From assembly GCF_008297955.1 (NCBI RefSeq), contig NZ_VTPY01000001.1, forward strand, positions 124,001-188,000: a DNA stretch of 64,000 bases. The letters run 5' to 3'. The first letter of the stretch is position 1, and every line of letters starts with the position of its first letter. Both the position numbers and the translations under genes were made by a program. This document shows positions 61,235-64,000 of this stretch, in pieces. Source of the stretch: Billgrantia pellis. GTDB taxonomy: Bacteria > Pseudomonadota > Gammaproteobacteria > Pseudomonadales > Halomonadaceae. Below the pieces are notes generated by a model that made no database searches, was not told the DNA's origin, and saw only the letters and a program-made list of their open reading frames with translations.

Positions 61235-61263
61235 TTGAGAGGCCACCGGCACGCTGGTATTCT
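61235..61263 (+). promoter_or_regulatory. promoter of rnpB
   Basis: TTGAGA (five of six), a 17-base spacer and TATTCT preceded by TGG, making an extended -10. The predicted initiation point, about seven or eight bases further on, coincides with the first base of the RNA. Confidence 0.72.
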
Positions 61264-61270
61264 TGCGCTC

Positions 61271-61633
<363 letters not shown>

Positions 61634-61646
61634 AATTCCTGTCGTC

Positions 61647-61665
61647 GCCCCGGCGTAGCCGGGGC
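61647..61665 (+). terminator. hairpin after rnpB
   Basis: Eight-pair stem GCCCCGGC/GCCGGGGC with a GTA loop, beginning 14 bases after the end of the RNA. Only GTTCAT follows, so U-tract support is weak. It may define the RNA 3' end for later trimming while permitting readthrough into rsmH. Confidence 0.55.
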
Positions 61666-61695
61666 GTTCATCGGATCGTGAGCCCTGGGAAGTGC

Positions 61696-62652
61696 ATGTC
61701 GTCATCCGCCCCTGAATCGGCCCGTCGCGGCTTTCGTCATGCCAGTGTCCTGCTGGACGGTGCCGTGGAGGCGCTCGTTCACGATCCCCGTGGCGCTTAC
61801 CTGGATGGCACCTTTGGCCGCGGAGGCCACTCTCGGGCGATCCTTGCCCGTCTCGCGCCGGAAGGACGCCTGCTGGCGATAGACCGCGATCCGCAGGCCA
61901 TCGCCGAGGCGCGTGCCATCGACGATACCCGCTTTACCGTCGAGCAGGGCGAATTCGCCCGCCTGGGTGAGCTGGCCGACCGACACGGCTTGCATGGTCG
62001 GCTGGCCGGCGTGCTGCTCGACGTTGGCGTATCCTCGCCGCAGCTGGACGATCCGGAGCGCGGCTTCAGCTTTCTACGCGATGGTCCGCTGGACATGCGC
62101 ATGGATCCGACCCGCGGCGTGAGCGCGGCAGAATGGCTGGCCCGCGCCAGCGAGACGGAGATCGCTCGGGTGTTCAAGACCTATGGCGAGGAGCGCTTCG
62201 CCAGACGCCTGGCCCGGGCGGTGGTGTCTCGGCGCGTCGAGCGTCCACTCCTGCGCACCGGCGATCTGGCCGAGCTGCTCAAGGCCGCGCATCCTGCCTG
62301 GGAGAAGGGCAAGCACCCCGCTACACGTGCCTTCCAGGCGTTGCGCATTCACATCAACGGTGAGCTGGAGCAGCTCGATGCCGCGCTGGATGCCGCGCTG
62401 GAGGCGCTGGCTCCAGGAGGGCGTCTGGTCGTCATCAGCTTCCACTCCCTCGAGGATCGCCGGGTCAAACGCTTCATTCGCGAGCACGTGCGCGGCGATA
62501 CCGACCTGCCCCGCGCGATGCCGGTACGTGAGGATCAGTTGGCCAAGCGTATGGCGGCCCTGGGCAAGGCGCAGCGGCCGACGCCCGAGGAAGTGCAGAA
62601 CAACCCCCGAGCCCGTAGCGCCGTGATGCGTGTGGCGCGCAAGCTGGCCTGA
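61696..62652 (+). CDS. rsmH: 16S rRNA (cytosine1402-N4)-methyltransferase
   Basis: SAM-dependent methylase of 16S rRNA C1402, the same base that RsmI modifies at its ribose, 318 residues. It shows [16 protein letters not shown], the SAM loop [68 protein letters not shown], and [23 protein letters not shown] precedes the ATG at 61696. First protein of the division/cell-wall cluster here; mraZ, usually just ahead, is absent. Confidence 0.97.
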   Translation: MSSSAPESARRGFRHASVLLDGAVEALVHDPRGAYLDGTFGRGGHSRAILARLAPEGRLLAIDRDPQAIAEARAIDDTRFTVEQGEFARLGELADRHGLHGRLAGVLLDVGVSSPQLDDPERGFSFLRDGPLDMRMDPTRGVSAAEWLARASETEIARVFKTYGEERFARRLARAVVSRRVERPLLRTGDLAELLKAAHPAWEKGKHPATRAFQALRIHINGELEQLDAALDAALEALAPGGRLVVISFHSLEDRRVKRFIREHVRGDTDLPRAMPVREDQLAKRMAALGKAQRPTPEEVQNNPRARSAVMRVARKLA

Positions 62653-62660
62653 GGAACGGC

Positions 62661-62999
62661 ATGAGCCAAGGAAGAAGCCTACCCCGTACCACGAAAGCGC
62701 TGCGTGCCGCCTGGCCTCTCGCCTGGCAGCCCAGTTGGCGTCTGCTGCTGATCGTCGGTCTCGTGCTGGCGTGCCTGCTCAGCGCCATCGCGGTCATCGC
62801 CACCAGCCATCAGACGCGCGCCCAATATGCCCGTCTGCAGCAGCTCGAGCGCGAGCGCGACCAGCTCCAGACGGAGTGGGGGCAACTGCTGCTCGAGGAG
62901 AGCGCCTGGTCGTCTCCGGCGCGCATTGAACGGCTGGCCGTCGAACGACTGGAGATGCGTCTGCCCGAGGTCGACGAAGTCGAGGTCATCCGCCCATGA
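62661..62999 (+). CDS. ftsL: cell division protein FtsL
   Basis: Bitopic divisome protein, 112 residues, forming the FtsQLB subcomplex. A basic cytoplasmic tail is followed by one membrane helix (LLLIVGLVLACLLSAIAVIAT) and a periplasmic coiled coil (ARLQQLERERDQLQTEWGQLLLEESAWSSPARIERLAVERLEMRLP). Sequence is poorly conserved but the RIERLA...LEMRLP end and the place between rsmH and ftsI are diagnostic. Its stop overlaps the ftsI start. Confidence 0.93.
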   Translation: MSQGRSLPRTTKALRAAWPLAWQPSWRLLLIVGLVLACLLSAIAVIATSHQTRAQYARLQQLERERDQLQTEWGQLLLEESAWSSPARIERLAVERLEMRLPEVDEVEVIRP

Positions 63000-64000
63000 G
63001 TACCGAGGTTCGCAATGGCGTCACGCCCCGCCGCCGTTCGCCGATGGCGCCGATGGGGGGCGTACGCTACGGTCTGGTGCTGGGGCTGGTCATTCTTGGC
63101 ATGCTGCTGCTGGCCGGACGCATCGTCACCCTGCATGTCTTCGACCGTTCCTTTCTGCAGGGGCAGGGCGACGCACGCACGCTGCGCACTGAATCGCTGA
63201 CCGCGCATCGGGGCATGATCACCGATCGTCACGGCGAGCCGCTAGCCGTCTCCACACCGGTAGTGACGCTATGGGCCAATCCGCAGGAGGTGCCTGGCGA
63301 TCGCATCCAGCGGCTGATGCTATCCCAGGCGCTGGGCATGTCCCTCGACGACCTCGATGCCCGCCTGGAGCGCTTTGCCGAGCGCGAGTTCATGTACCTG
63401 CGTCGACAGCTGACGCCGGCCGCTGCGCAGCGGGTGCTGGACCTGCGCGTTCCCGGGGTCTATGCCCAGCATGAATACAAGCGATACTACCCGGCCGGTG
63501 AAGTGGTGGCGCAGCTTCTGGGCGTTACCAACGTCGACGACATGGGGCAGGAGGGCATCGAGCTCGCCTACCAGTCCTATCTTGCCGGGACGCCGGGCCT
63601 GCGTCGGGTAATCAAGGATCGTCGCGGGCGCCTGGTCCGCGATCTGGCGATATTGCGTGAAGCCCAGCCTGGCGGCGACCTGACGTTGGCCATCGACCAG
63701 CGGCTGCAGTACATGGCCTATCGTGAGCTCAAGGCGGCGGTGGCCGAGCACGACGCCGATGGTGGTGTCGTGGTGATGATGGATGCGCGCACTGGCGAAG
63801 TGCTGGCCATGGCCAACCAGCCCTCGTACAACCCCAACAACCGTGCCGGCTTGGATCCGCGCGGTTTGCGCAACCAGGCGATCGTCGACGTATTCGAGCC
63901 CGGGTCGGTCATGAAGCCGCTGGCGATGGCAGCGATCATGGAGAGCGGCCGCTTCGACAGCGATGTCGTGGTCGATACCTCGCCGGGCTGGATGCGCATC
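62996..64000 (+). CDS. ftsI: peptidoglycan transpeptidase FtsI (PBP3), 3' end outside window
   Basis: Septal class B penicillin-binding protein; the first 335 residues are present. An N-terminal membrane helix (YGLVLGLVILGMLLLAGRIV) follows a basic tail. The non-catalytic part begins HRGMITDRHGEPLAVST, and the transpeptidase domain starts near 240 with VVMMDARTGEVLAMANQPSYNPN. The active-site SxxK is SVMK at residues 304-307 (bases 63905-63916), agreeing with Ser307 of E. coli. The SxN and KTG motifs are beyond the window. The ATG overlaps ftsL (ATGA). Confidence 0.96.
   Translation, partial: MSTEVRNGVTPRRRSPMAPMGGVRYGLVLGLVILGMLLLAGRIVTLHVFDRSFLQGQGDARTLRTESLTAHRGMITDRHGEPLAVSTPVVTLWANPQEVPGDRIQRLMLSQALGMSLDDLDARLERFAEREFMYLRRQLTPAAAQRVLDLRVPGVYAQHEYKRYYPAGEVVAQLLGVTNVDDMGQEGIELAYQSYLAGTPGLRRVIKDRRGRLVRDLAILREAQPGGDLTLAIDQRLQYMAYRELKAAVAEHDADGGVVVMMDARTGEVLAMANQPSYNPNNRAGLDPRGLRNQAIVDVFEPGSVMKPLAMAAIMESGRFDSDVVVDTSPGWMRI

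Overview
The window is GC-rich, densely coding DNA from a gammaproteobacterium. Protein content and gene order suggest a Halomonas-like member of the Oceanospirillales; this is inferred from remembered family sequences and synteny, not from a database search. I see no tRNA, transposase, integrase, phage gene or CRISPR array. Both ends cut through genes: moeB lacks its first residues on the left and ftsI runs off the right edge.

Region 1 (about 1,000-16,900) is the accessory part, a polyamine uptake and breakdown locus. It holds two FAD oxidases of the PuuB type, two glutamine-synthetase-like gamma-glutamylpolyamine synthetases of the PuuA type, a complete spermidine/putrescine ABC transporter (potF, potG, potH, potI), a class III aminotransferase (SpuC type), an aldehyde dehydrogenase (PuuC type) and a cupin-HTH repressor (PuuR type). 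An rmuC gene and a glycine-zipper envelope protein gene lie among them. No gamma-glutamyl-GABA hydrolase (PuuD) is present. The second puuA and spuC-puuC are divergent around a 368-base gap containing a likely promoter straddled by a perfect inverted repeat, a hairpin, and a small open frame with a strong ribosome-binding site.

Region 2 (about 16,970-50,300) is conserved backbone: gatCAB, mreBCD-maf-rng-yhdP-tldD, darP, pmbA, the ptsO-rapZ-ptsN-hpf-rpoN-lptB-lptA-lptC-kdsC-kdsD block on the minus strand, a Na+/Ca2+ exchanger, mlaFEDCB, ibaG-murA-hisG-hisD, a DegS/AlgW protease, a Nif3-like protein and zapG. A full-consensus sigma-54 promoter lies just upstream of rpoN, which encodes sigma-54 itself.

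Region 3 (about 50,300-64,000) carries zapE, rplM-rpsI, petABC (cytochrome bc1), sspAB, dolP-diaA-yraN-lpoA, rsmI, the RNase P RNA gene rnpB, and the start of the division/cell-wall cluster (rsmH-ftsL-ftsI) without mraZ.

Functionally the window joins polyamine catabolism to cell-envelope construction (rod shape, LPS transport and Kdo synthesis, lipid asymmetry, peptidoglycan), translation (GatCAB, L13/S9, RNase G, RNase P, ribosome hibernation) and nitrogen/phosphotransfer regulation (RpoN, PtsN, NPr, RapZ). The backbone order closely follows what I remember of the Pseudomonas chromosome, so the departures from it (missing mraZ, hisC and nitrilase; added exchanger) are the informative points. 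I did not find a convincing wholly new multi-gene system. The best leads are regulatory: the rpoN promoter, the spuC leader region and the mlaE-mlaD mini-frame.
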